Below, piece by piece: positions 35,001-45,619 of a stretch of 64,000 nucleotides of DNA; positions within the stretch are counted from its first letter, which is position 1, and every line of letters starts with the position of its first letter. Position numbers and translations under genes: made by a program. Origin of the DNA: Oscheius sp. JU75. Lineage: Eukaryota > Nematoda > Chromadorea > Rhabditida > Rhabditidae. The notes beneath the pieces are model-generated. The model was not told where the DNA came from and did no database searches. It saw nothing but the letters and a program-made list of their open reading frames with translations. Location of the stretch: contig JASJZC010000005.1 of the NCBI GenBank assembly GCA_037178855.1, forward strand, positions 3,100,001 through 3,164,000, read 5' to 3'.

Positions 35001-36529
35001 TGCTGGATTAAGCGAGGTGTGCCAGTAGCTGCCTGTCTGTTCTGACAGTTGAACCTTTTTGACAAAATATAAGAGGCGAGAAACAGTACCTTGTGCTCTT
35101 TCAAACTGCCGTGGTCTTCTTCTATGTCGAGAAGCAAAAGTTTCCAATAAATCAGGAGTGTCAAAACAAGCAGAGGCACAGGCAGCAGCTACTTTTAACG
35201 GGTCAGTTGGACTGTTTACAAAACAAGTTGACATGCACTGTTTATTTCAAGAAACACGTTATCGTAAATATTGCCATCTTCCTCCGCGCTTCCCCTGGCT
35301 TTAGGTGTTTCCCGGCAGAGAATATCGACCACCAAAGGGGAGGCGGGAGCTAGCAGAGAGAGACAGCGCAAACTAATCTGGTTAAACTGGCACAGCTATC
35401 CTCTACTGACTCACTTTCACAGCTTCTTTTTCACCTTTTCTCCATTTGCTAATTGATTTTCTTTTTGTTTATTTTATGGGCCCGCGTGAGCACTCCGCCC
35501 TCGATGAATTCAGTCCCGTTCCCATTAGAAACAGCTCTCTTCTGAAGCCATTCTCCCAGAATCTCTGGTATAAAATACTGAAAGAATGTCCCTCGAAACT
35601 CTTTTGTTCCCGAGAGCCTTTTGTTCTCAAACTCTATTGACTCGAGAAACAATACCTCGTCTCTTTCTGGTCCCGCCTGAAGTTTCAGTTTTTTGAAGGT
35701 TGTTCAGTTTCTAAAAATTTAACCTATGAAAGCGCGATTGTGTCTGTGGTTGACTGTTTGTTTGTGTTTGCCCGAGGCCACGAAGCAAAGATGGCAGGTC
35801 AAGAATTATTGGTAGCAAGTCTGTGGTGAGCGGAAGGCTGTAGAGGAATTTCGCTCTGTTTGTGGTAGCTTGACTAGAAAGCTAGCTAAAATCCAAACGA
35901 CTGCGATGCTGGTGTTAATCTTACAGTTCTTAGGTTCCCGTACGAGATGAATAAATTCGGTACTTGTTTATGCTTGTAGTCGGGTTCAATAATCTGTTTT
36001 CGTCTAACAAGATGCCCTAATGGCTCACGGAAAAGGGTATACTGGGTTCAGTCTTGTCTACCTCCTCAAAGAAAGAGTTGGAAAACACTGTACTCGAATT
36101 CCTCCCATGGAAACCTTTTGGAATTGACTGTTTGGGTGTCCTTTTTGTTCCCACTATGGTATCGTTCCAATACCACGTGTTTGATACATATCGACGATAT
36201 CATCTAGGACTTCTAAACCTTGTAAGCCGATCAGAGCTGGCTATCATGGATTAAGTTACGTGCTGTCTCCCGAAAAACACTAAACACAATAGTGCTTGCG
36301 GAATAACCCCGGCCATCTGTTGTGCCTCTTCCGGCAAAGTTCTTACACCTCGAGAGAGCCCTTTTACAACCATCGGAATATGATGGAAGGATTCCCTGAT
36401 GAATAATTACGCGTTCATCAAGAGAGAGCCAGAATTATTCAGCCCCAGTGTTGTGTCTTCCTCACTCACGCTAACCAAATAGTCTCAGGAAAAAATTGTT
36501 TTGCAGCTCTTCTCTCTGTGAAGAAGAAA
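32036..36529. other. Large non-coding region between PMCA and SSUH2
   Basis: This is about 4.5 kb with no supported coding exon on either strand. It contains GA/CT-rich runs (for example TCTCTCTCTCTCTCTC near 33500) and a perfect-stem hairpin at 34467-34527. Several open frames of 60-110 codons have no splice logic, domain or similarity. It probably holds PMCA upstream exons and promoter, and the SSUH2 promoter. Confidence 0.5.
34467..34527. repeat. Hairpin-forming inverted repeat
   Basis: CATATCTCA at 34485-34493 and TGAGATATG at 34495-34503 form a perfect inner stem with a 1-nt loop. The outer blocks AAAATCTTACGTA and TACGTAAGCTTTT pair with one mismatch, leaving an asymmetric internal bulge on the right arm. 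The TTACGTA core also occurs in the larger element at 13347-13588. It may be a relic of a related foldback element. Confidence 0.6.
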
Positions 36530-38569
36530 ATGAGCGATGGCTTCAGCGCTCTCCAGCCACCACAGGAAGATCTCGAGAATCATAGAAAGGCTTCAGGTTG
36601 GTTCTAATCGAAAGAGGAGAGAACATCCCTCGCTCCGAGTTATGTCGCAATTGTTGTGTAGCACTGGGCTGTGGTGCTCGATCATTCGCTCGATTCATAG
36701 GCATGTGTTCCACCTTCGACACAGCTGGTCCGAGCCTTTCTCAACAAAAAGTCATGAAGAAAAATTATAGACATGTTCACATGGAGGGGTACTAACATTA
36801 CTGTGACTCAGGTCTCTTTCTGGAAAAGTTGTTGAGAAAAGAGTTCTTTCTAAATGTGTATAAGGTGCCCTTATGTAGAGAACGGGTCAACCAAAATGAG
36901 AAAAGACTGAAATATAAAGGTGTGAGACGGAAATTGACCCTGGTTTCCGCCCCTTGCGACTCGTTCCCTCCCCCAACACCATGTGCCCCCTCTCGACCAC
37001 CATGCGGCTGTCTAAAATTTGTTCTCCACCCTCCGTAATACCAAAAAATCGACGTATTCAGCAGTTACCTGCTCGCTAACCATCAAAAATCTTCAGCATC
37101 GATCGGCCAACAACGATACTTCGACGACATCATCCCGATGGGCGAGTTGGAGGTACGAGAAGCTCTGATGGCCGAGGCCAAACGCCACAGGCTCTGGAAG
37201 GCGGCTGTCATTAAAAAGATGCAGTTCGATCAGCTTGAAATGCTCAGCTGCCTTCAGGTTTGTTCATACATAACTATCTAATCAAAGTCCTCTCCTCCAG
37301 TATCGACTCGAGTCGTTCACAGAAGCCAGATCTACCACCGAGACCTCGGAAGCAGTCAATCCAGCAGCCATGATTGATACAGGCGGTCCTTCCTACTCTT
37401 TCGATCCGTGGGACTACGAAGTAATTCCGGACAATCTCTTCATGGATCAGGTATTGTTTTCGGAGAGGAAGAGTCTCCGTAATTAGTGTCCGTAATTGGA
37501 TAGAGGGGCTTCTGGCCTTTGGCTGCTTCAATCGAGCGGAAAACGGAGTTTAGGTTCGCGTTTTGGAAATGCCAGGCACGAGCAATCTAAACGTTTGCTC
37601 GACTTGCACTGGAGAGGGAACAGCTCACTGTTTTCATTGTCGAGGATACGGGACAGACAAGTGTACATTCTGTAGAGGAACAGGCATGAAGTCAGGAGTT
37701 GCCCATCCGGCTGTCTATACTCATCCAATGGTGGCTACTTTCCCTCATGTGGGTCTCTCAAATGCTTCTCTAAAGAGCTACGAATCTAGTCTGATATCTC
37801 TCGAGGCTACTCTTCGTCTTCCACAGCCATCATGCGTCCACCCGGTTCCAAAGACACGGCCTACGGGGTCGGGACTCCGATGCATTTCATGTCCAAAACG
37901 GGCGTTCCTCCACCCGGAATTGGTCAGTTTCACGGGTTGAATAGACGAACGAATCATTTTAGGAACCCACGATCTGTGCTACATGTGTCATGGACGGGGA
38001 ATAAAGGAATGTCATCACTGCAAGGGCGGAGGCAAGAAGCCCTGTACGACTTGTAATGGAAACGGACGAATCCGGTCCTTCACCAAGTTGAAAGTCTACT
38101 TGTATGTCTCTTCCGTACTATATAAGCAGTTGATTTCAGTAGAACAGAGCGATCGGAGTATCTGAGCGAGTGCGAGATCCCTCAGAGATTGCTCTCCGTG
38201 GCGGATGGGAAAGAGATCTTCTCAGAAGAACAGCCATATGTTTGTCGTCCTTTACACTGATGAATAGTTTCCAAGCTTCCAGGTGCTCCCAATCAGCAAA
38301 TACCCGGTGAAGGAAATAAACGACCAAAGCAAATTGTTCTGCGCACAACACCTCCAAAAATGCATGGGATTGAGTCGTGTGATTCGGGTAGGACGGGACC
38401 AATTTCTCTTGTGCAATTCAAAACATTTTAGCAGCGACATGTCCTAATAGCCATTCCCGTGTGCAAGGTTCAGTTCAGTGTCGGATCGTCCAAAGGAATC
38501 TTCTTCGTTTATGGTACAGGTCGACAGTGCTATGTTCCCAACTTTCCAGCCAAGTGCTCCATTCTATAA
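36530..38569 (+). CDS. SSUH2: SSUH2-like protein with DnaJ-type Cys-rich repeats
   Basis: SSUH2 homologues carry several CxxCxGxG motifs like the DnaJ zinc-binding region; their role is poorly known (human SSUH2 has been linked to tooth development). Exon 1 encodes MSDGFSALQPPQEDLENHRK. An intron of about 500 nt follows, then SIGQQRYFDDIIPMGELEVR. Cys-rich repeats are CSTCTGEGTAHCFHCRGYG, then CTFCRGTG, and later CYMCHGRGIKECHHCKGGG and CTTCNGNGRIRSFTKLKVYL. The C-terminus GIFFVYGTGRQCYVPNFPAK matches the conserved end of the family. There is no J domain. The ATG lies 23 nt after TTGTTTTGCAG. Confidence 0.88.
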
Positions 38570-39256
38570 GGGTCAAATGAATATTTGTACAGCATTTGCA
38601 ACATGAATCTGTCGAAGAACTTGGTAAGGAGATGTTATCGTGAAATGGCAGCATCCTAGCGGGGAGAACGTTCCTTATGTCGATGATTGAATGAGCATAC
38701 AGTATTATCCATACTATAAGGAGGATACTGGGAAAACGTCTTGTAGTCCGTTTCCTGAAAAAAGTGACGCTTTCTTACATGATACTGCGAGATTAGAGCT
38801 GAAACAAGCCTTGTTGTCGCTCCTGGCTCCAATTCTAGTCTGGATTCTTGCGCTTTGCCTTGTTTCTAACATTTTCTTCTCTGTCAACTTTTTCTCGTTC
38901 TTCCGCTTGTCGGTTCAACCTGTCCATACCTTTCTCTCATGCTATCCGCGTAATATCCCTAACTGCTTTGATTTGGCTCTTCCCACCTTTATTGCGCCTC
39001 CAAACTAATTGTCAAAGTTTGTTCTAGTCTGTAAAATTTCTGCAACTATTCTCTGACCGAATAAGACAGCTTTTAACAACAAAAACAGTAAAAAAAACTG
39101 TATTGGACAAGGGTGGAATCTACAAGTCTACTGAGGCGAAAACGAAGAGATCCAATGGGGAGAAGAGCCAAGAAGACAAGAAGGTGGCCTAGAAACAAAA
39201 TGGAACACAAGGAAAGAGAAGAAGATGAGGTGCTGCAAATGTATTTATTTGCTAGT
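38570..39256. other. Intergenic stretch between SSUH2 and the phosphatase gene
   Basis: This 687-bp spacer lies between two convergent genes. A 105-codon open frame at 38691-39008 has hydrophobic segments but no acceptor, homology or conserved motif, so I do not call it. Otherwise there is only 3' UTR-like AT-rich sequence. Confidence 0.4.
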
Positions 39257-40306
39257 CTAGTTTCTACCATATTTGAGCTTGAAATTCTTCTCGAGATCTT
39301 CGGTCCAGCCAATGACGACCGGATCCCTGGTGGCGAGAGAACAGTAGAGGGCGATAGCGACGACGGCCTGCACGAATTGGGCTTCCTTCTGGACGGTGGA
39401 GGCTCTCTGCTCGCGCAGCTGAACAAAAGTATCGAGCAGGCTGTGTGACTTGGCGAGGGTGAAGATCCTGTAGAGCGTGTAGTCGGTGAGGACGACAGTT
39501 CCCGTGCGTCCGATTCCGGCCATGCAGTGAAGCACATAGGGTAAGTCCTTGGCCACAGTGTCCGCCTCGAACATCTTCTTGATGCATCGCAGGACATGCT
39601 TGGCCGTGTCGGCGATCCCTCCCTCGTCGGTCCAGGCAGTCGAATGGACGAGTCGCGTGATGTGCGATTCGGCACAGCCCTCCTGCAGAATCTCCAAGAC
39701 GTAGACGCCGAGACGGTCCCGATCCTCCATGTCCTTCTTCTTGAGGAGGATAGAGAATCGGCCGAAGATCCTCGTCTCGCCTTCGTTCTGCGGCCAGTAC
39801 TGGACAGACTTGCACAGGTTCACGATGACCGGCGCCCGCTCCTGCACGACCATTCTCCAGAAGTCGATTACCGTGTTGTCCATCGGAGCCTGCGTCATGA
39901 TGTAGGTGCGGTCATGGTCTGGCAGACTGATCCGGTTGGCGTGGATGTAGTCCGTCTCCTGCGGCTGCTCCTTGTCCAGCCTTATCCGCGTCTCCTCTAG
40001 ACAGACCACGTGCTGGTAGCGGTTTTTATCCTGGTTCTGCTCCCAGGAAGGAGCTGGACGACTAGGCGGGCGCTGCGTCCTCAGCTGATGCTGGAAGAGG
40101 TTGCCAAGTCCGTCGATTCCCAAGTCCTTGGCCCACTTGACGAAGACGTGTGCCTGTTCCAGAGCTCCCGGGCTAAAGTTGTTCCCGCGCCTGGTAGCTA
40201 GCTTCTTCTGCGTCGGCTGTCTATTCGGCTCGTCTTCCTCCACGGTAGCGTTGTTGTTGTTCCTCGGGCGACGGGTCGTCTTCTTCTGTTTGCGGTCGGC
40301 AGCCAT
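39257..40306 (-). CDS. Intronless classical protein tyrosine phosphatase
   Basis: The product is 349 residues from a single exon. After a basic N-terminus (MAADRKQKKTTRRPRNNNN) the PTP domain shows KNRYQHVVCLEETRIRL, DYIHANRISLPDHDRTYIMT, QAPMDNTVIDFWRMV, then AWTDEGG in the WPD-loop position (Pro replaced by Thr, catalytic Asp kept). HCMAGIGRTG is the P-loop (usual HCSAGIGRTG, Ser to Met). A Q-loop-like STVQKEAQFVQAVVAIALY follows. The catalytic Cys and Arg are intact, so activity is plausible. There is no signal peptide or membrane segment. The gene is visibly GC-richer than its neighbours and has no intron, whereas surrounding genes have many. A retroposed or lineage-expanded PTP is likely. 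Confidence 0.9.
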   Translation of the reverse strand: MAADRKQKKTTRRPRNNNNATVEEDEPNRQPTQKKLATRRGNNFSPGALEQAHVFVKWAKDLGIDGLGNLFQHQLRTQRPPSRPAPSWEQNQDKNRYQHVVCLEETRIRLDKEQPQETDYIHANRISLPDHDRTYIMTQAPMDNTVIDFWRMVVQERAPVIVNLCKSVQYWPQNEGETRIFGRFSILLKKKDMEDRDRLGVYVLEILQEGCAESHITRLVHSTAWTDEGGIADTAKHVLRCIKKMFEADTVAKDLPYVLHCMAGIGRTGTVVLTDYTLYRIFTLAKSHSLLDTFVQLREQRASTVQKEAQFVQAVVAIALYCSLATRDPVVIGWTEDLEKNFKLKYGRN

Positions 40307-40472
40307 CCTACCGTCGTGTAGTTGAGCAGCAGACTGACTTGCCTCCGGTTTCCTGCTAATAGCCTTGGCATGTCGAGGCCAAGAAGCTCACACTTGACAA
40401 GTTGAGGATAAGACTGTTAAGCACGAATTCAAACTGCCTGATAGAAGAAAGTGGATCCGTTTCAGCAATCCC

Positions 40473-41904
40473 ATGCTAATTAAGAATCTCCTCGACATAC
40501 TGTTGATTACATTTTACATTCCAAAGTTGGACCTGCAATATTTACCAAATTCGCGTTCATATTGTGAACTTCTGTGGGAAGAGACTGCATTTTTCGAAGT
40601 TTCAGCGGCTTCCTATAATCGAGAAAATCCATCTAACAGATACGGAGGATGCAGTTCCTCTCTGTGGACTGAATCAAAGAACTGTGGATTGGTTCTCTCC
40701 CTCAAATTACCCCTGCAATCTTTTCACCGCTCCCTCACGGTTTCCTCCCTCTGATAACCATTTGTCTTCACTTGAGTTAGTTGCCTATGGCGACAGACTG
40801 CTGCCTATAATGGCGCACTGCTCTCCTTTCGAAGACTATGAATACATCATCTTTGGAAACGGTAGGTTAGAAGTATCGGTTATAGATCGATATTTCATTG
40901 TGGCAGCAGATCTAATCGATGTTTCAGATCGTTGTTTCATCGTGGCAGCAGATGTGTTCTACTTTGTTCTCTGGCTACCTACCCTGTTTCGAGCCGACCC
41001 TTCCTGCCTCAAGCTCTATCTCGCCGCTGTGACAGTCCCGATTCTGCCACTCATTCCTCTTCGGGCTCTAAAAACGGCACACACCTTCCTCGATCCATCC
41101 AATGTAGAAGACTGGTGTGTTCTGTTCCATGCCTATAAAACATTTTTAGCGGGATCTATTGTTGGTATCTCCGAGTCGAGTACACTCTTCACTACTGGCT
41201 GTCCTATGCTTACTTGTCATGTACTGTGATCTATCTGACCCTTGTAATCAAACGTAAATCGACAGTCTTCCCCATGGAACGCGTCCATCTAAAGGTCTTT
41301 CTCGGTCTCCTGGTTGAGGCGTTGGCTCGAGCTGTTCTGACAGAGTTCTTTGATCAATACCTTTGGTTCTTGCCGTCTGTTTACCACGTCTGGATCCAAA
41401 CCTTCTTGACTCTCTTCTGGCTTCTGCTAATATGGATCGTAGGTGTTCATCCCGACAGAAATTTAGAAGTTTCAGCTTCCCTGTCGAGCAATGAACCGAC
41501 CAAAAGAAGGGAAAGGAGGCTGGTCCCTTGCCTGGTTACAACTCTATCTGGTCATCCCATTTCTTCTAAATCTCTACCAATGCAGTAAGAACTTCATCCC
41601 ATCGTATCAGCTTTCAGTTTTCCAACTAGCCATCCTCTTCCCACGACACAGTATTGTCGGATATGAGAGCACGCCCGAAGAGCAAGCTACCTACTGGTAT
41701 TCGGTAGAGTCGTACATATCTCACAAGTTCTCGTTCACTCCTATGGGAATTATTGGCCCTGCCGTGCTACTCCCACCAATTCGAGCTGTCTATTGGAAGA
41801 GAAAGCCGCAGATAGCGAATGGAATCGAGCCTTCGAAGACACTTTACGAGCCCGAGCCTGGAAAAGAAAAAGAGAAGAGCGAGCCTACACAGCAGGCGGA
41901 ATGA
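40473..41904 (+). CDS. Multi-pass membrane protein, family not recognised
   Basis: The ATG at 40473 follows a CCGTTTCAG acceptor by 7 nt. From about codon 100 the splicing is clear, with small introns including one of 35 nt after NVED. Hydrophobic segments in order: DVFYFVLWLPTLF, LKLYLAAVTVPILPLIPL, LHYWLSYAYLSCTVIYLTLV, VHLKVFLGLLVEALARAVL, HVWIQTFLTLFWLLLIWI, WSLAWLQLYLVIPFLLNLY and possibly MGIIGPAVLLPPIRAVYW. That makes six to eight segments. The tail is charged (PEPGKEKEKSEPTQQAE). No catalytic or receptor signature is obvious. The junction between the first exon and the frame containing VDWFSPSNYPCNL is unresolved. A duplicated acceptor occurs at 40885-40953. Confidence 0.65.
40885..40953 (+). 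repeat. Tandem duplication across an intron-exon border
   Basis: Two 27-nt copies at 40885-40911 and 40927-40953, 42 nt apart with three mismatches, both follow an AG acceptor (TTATAG and TTTCAG). Splicing to the first copy would add 14 residues in frame, repeating FIVAAD. Confidence 0.7.
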
Positions 41905-42494
41905 ACTGCGTCTTGTTGTTTTTCTTTGAGTGGTTCTAGCTAAACAAAAAGTCAAGTTGGTCTCCTCGAGAGCTCGGTCAACTGTACCAACAACTACGAG
42001 TGCTTCACGCGACTGGCTTATCCACAGCGTTTCCGCTTATTCCGAATACTTAGGTCTCATTTCCTCATTGTAGTTTCAGACCTCTCCTAGTGCATCTCGT
42101 TCTTTTCGTGGTCCGCAACAAATGGCGCGTTGATCAATGAAGTTTTGACTATTGGCTCTCGATTAGCATTCGAAGCGGCGAACTATCCAATGCTCACGTA
42201 TTGAACAAAAAAGTATCGGAAGTCACGTAGTCGAAAACAGCCTTATCACTCGGAACATAAGTTTAAAAGTCGCGCATCGGTTGCAGTCTGTTGATTAGAT
42301 AGCACGGTCACCTCGTTCTCTTTCTCCCTCTTTATCCCCAACTGTGTCATTTTCCTCATCCTCATCCCCTAATCGAGGCATTCTGTCTCTCAACAATGTA
42401 CCGCTTCGATTATCTGCGTCAGCTTTCTCTCCCTCGAAAGGTTTCATTCCACCCAAACTGTGTTTCCCTGTAAACATTTGCTTTCCAGCTATCA
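41905..42494. other. Intergenic upstream of SELENBP1
   Basis: This stretch of 590 bp has no coding signal. It must contain the 3' UTR of the membrane-protein gene and the SELENBP1 promoter. A TTTGCTTTCCAG acceptor precedes the SELENBP1 ATG. Confidence 0.4.
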
Positions 42495-44238
42495 ATGCCC
42501 TGTCACGGTCCCTGTGGTCCCGGCTATGCTTCGCCCGAAGACGCCATCAAAGGCCCAAAAGAAACTGTTCTCTTCGTAACTTGTCCTCATGCCAATGGTG
42601 GTCACGATATGGTCGCAGCTGTGGATGTGGATCCAGCGAGCAACACTTTCTGTGAGGTTAGATTTCATTAAACAGTAGGACAGAACAGTTTGCAGATAAT
42701 CTCCCGAGTCGACTTTCCTCACAAGGATGACGAGGTCCATCATTCCGGTTGGAACGCCTGCTCATCTTGCTACGACAAGCCGTCTTTCAAGAGGTTTCTT
42801 CCTGTCTATTGAACTCATTCAATTGTTCAGGACCCATATGATCTTCCCTTGTCTGAACTCGAGTCGTATCTATATCGTCAATGTCGAGGACAAAAACAAC
42901 ATTTTTCTCTACAAGGTCCGTTCTCTCTAATCCATTTGAAGCAGAGGAATTGAAGACAATCGAGCCCGAAGAACTGCAGAAGTTCGACATCACTTTTCCT
43001 CATACTAGTCACTGTCTAGCTGATGGTATTATGATTAGCACCTTGGGCGACGGGGAGAATAAAATGCGAGGAGACTTTCTTCTTCTGGATGGCAAAACCT
43101 TCGAACCAACGGGAGTCTGGCCAGTCGGGAACCCCAAAATTCCCTTCAACTACGATTTTTGGTATCAACCGAGACGGGATGTCATGATCTCCACAGAGTG
43201 GGGATCTCCAGATGTTATCAAGAAGGGATTCAATCCTGGTCATGTGGCTGAAGGTAGAGAGACTCTTCGTACCCAAAATTAGTACATTTAGGCCTGTACG
43301 GACGGTCAGTTCACGTCTTCAAGTGGTCGACCAGGGAGCGCATTCAAACGATTGAGCTCGAAGGCGATGCTGGCCTAATTCCACTCGAGGTCAGGTTCAA
43401 GCATGAGCCAACGTCGAGCGAGGCTCTTTGTGGAACAGCTCTGGGCAGTTCCATCTGGCTGTTCAAACCCGAGAACGAAGTATGTTGTTTGTCAGATTGT
43501 ACGGATCTGTTTAAGAATAGCTCCAAGTACATGGCTAAATGTCTCGTCTCGATCCCTCCGAAACACGTGAGTCGCGGATTAGGCAGAACACGAGAGTGTT
43601 TTCAGGTAGAGGGATGGATTCTTCCAGTGATGCCGTCTCTCATCACAGACATTCTCATTTCAATGGACGATCGATATCTGTTCATCAGGTATACTACACC
43701 CTTGTTGATAATGATCTTCTCCCAGCAATTGGTTCCACGGAGACATCCGAATGTACGACATAGCTGTTCCCGAGGAAATCCGTCTTGTTGGACAGATCTT
43801 CCTGGGAGGTCTAATCCACAAAGAGACAGAGGTAAAGGTGACCCAAGACGAGGAACTGACGGTCGGTGGTTGGCATGGTGGCCTAATCCGATGATTGTAG
43901 AGACAGCCATCGGCAAGATACGTGAAGGGAAAGCGGATTGAGGGAGGCCCTCAGATGCTACAGATGAGTCTCGATGGTAAGAGACTCTACGTGACCAACT
44001 CTCTATACCGGGTCTGGGACAAACAGTTCTATCCCGCTCTGGACAAGTCAGTTTGAAGTATGTCGGAAAATGAACCGCATTCAGAGGAGGAGTGATCCTG
44101 CAAGTGGATGTGTCAGAGGATGGAATGACTCTGAACGAGAACTTCTTGGTCGATTTCAGTGCAGTCAAAGGTGGACCCTACCTCGGACACGAGATGAGAT
44201 ACCCGGGAGGTGACTGCACCTCCGATATCTGGATCTGA
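42495..44238 (+). CDS. SELENBP1: Selenium-binding protein 1 / methanethiol oxidase
   Basis: SELENBP1 family enzymes oxidise methanethiol to H2S, formaldehyde and H2O2 and bind selenium and copper. The product begins [20 protein letters not shown]. Then come the metal and selenium-associated motif [76 protein letters not shown], a [16 protein letters not shown] segment, [40 protein letters not shown] and the C-terminal [15 protein letters not shown]. It is complete and close to the family length of about 470 residues. The start lies 6 nt after an acceptor, and introns are short. There is no signal peptide, so it is probably cytosolic. Confidence 0.95.
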
Positions 44239-45619
44239 ACTGTTTATTGGACGACCGTTCCTATTGTATAACACTGTGTTCAATCATAAAAAGACCAACT
44301 ATCTTCGTGCATCTGCCTCTGCCATTCTGATGAAAGTATACGTTCCGGAATGCACTGGATCGCTCAAGTAATCACCACAAAGACGTAGAAAAACGACAAT
44401 ATAAGAAATGCTTCGAGAGACCGTGTGAAAATGATGGGTCTGCCTGACCATGAGTTACGTGAAGCGACACAGCCGTGTGGTTAGTCTCGATCAATTAGAC
44501 CTCCTGTTTTGGGCTCTCTCGTGCTCGGTTTAGCTCATTGATAGAGTGCGTTTTTCCAGATAGAGAAGGTTCATCAGCTGTACTATTGCACGGAAACTGG
44601 CATTCATTTAGCGTTTTGGAATCGTGCCTACAGTGGAATGAGTTATCAGTGAGAGAGCGCGCCTGAATCAGACTGACAGAGCGTGCTATCCTCGTCTAAT
44701 ATTTTTTAAGGTATTGTTTCCTTTAGAATTCCCGAACCCTGCTCCCATATCCTATGCCGTTTATTGGGCTTCCCCGTCGTCGCGAGGGCCGTTTTGCAAG
44801 ATTTTCAGACCAATATTGAGGTCGTTTTACCATAGAAAAAGTCTCACAGTGATCTCCTGATTTACATAGATCAAATTCTATTAGATACAGACTTCTTTCT
44901 GTGTTTGTTACAGTCGTAACAGTCTGTTTTCCTCGGTTTCCGTCAGTCAAGTCCACTGCCAGATATCGATTTTCGACCGGGACCCGCACGCACACGACTC
45001 TCCACTAGTCGGCAGCCGCTCCACCTCAACCTCCACCTCTGCTTCATTCTTCGTTTGTTCCAGATTAAATATTCTTCAAGGCTATTCAGATCCTATTCTA
45101 TCTGATTTCTAGAGAGAATTGACAAGAAACAGTTTTGACTCGGCTCGCTCTGAGCTAGCATCAGCGCGTCCCGGCCTCTCTATCATCACAACACCTATCC
45201 CTAGCCAAACAACTACATTTCCCTATCACATCAGATCTCTCCTCCTCCTTTCCTATTTCTCAGATCCGTAGTGAAGTCTTGGATGAATCCAGTAGTTAGA
45301 CAGTTTGGTCGAAGCCACGTGCCGTTCCCGGCCGATTAGTGCTCTTGTCAATACGGTCCTCCGGAGCCAGAGCCAGCAGCTTGACTCATCTGAGATCATG
45401 TCAAAAAAGGAGAAATCGATCCAAAAGATTATCTGAATGCAATATCTCACTAGCTTTCACGACACCAGTATCTGCCCCACACATTTTTACTCCAGAAACC
45501 TTCCCCCTTTCCATAATCAGAAGATAGTTAAGATTTCCTTTTTGTCTCTTTTACGATCAGACGACTGACTCACTTCCAGCTCTCATTCTTTGCGACTGCA
45601 TTCTGTTTACCATCTAATC
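44239..45619. other. Intergenic region, no gene seen
   Basis: About 1.4 kb between SELENBP1 and the BEN-repeat gene. It contains a pyrimidine-rich stretch around 45015-45060 (CTCCACCTCAACCTCCACC) but no supported exon, tRNA or repeat. Confidence 0.4.

Noticed and set aside
34902..35353. Overlapping open frames on both strands in the PMCA-SSUH2 gap
   Set aside because: They contradict one another, lack splice signals in phase and show no domain.
36829..37038. Coding exon inside the long first intron of SSUH2
   Set aside because: The open frame ends in Pro-rich low complexity and has no phase-compatible splice sites. The direct splice from 36597 to the CTTCAG acceptor near 37096 gives a continuous SSUH2 protein.
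38691..39008. 105-codon open frame with hydrophobic stretches
   Set aside because: It has no acceptor before its ATG, no recognisable motif and no intron, and lies in a 3' flank between convergent genes.
39264..39815. 183-codon minus-strand frame rich in Arg, Pro and Gly
   Set aside because: It is an out-of-frame shadow of the GC-rich phosphatase gene, whose main frame has every PTP motif.
44460..44700. Possible tRNA or small RNA
   Set aside because: I looked for TTCRA-loop and paired acceptor arms here and elsewhere in the window and found no full cloverleaf.
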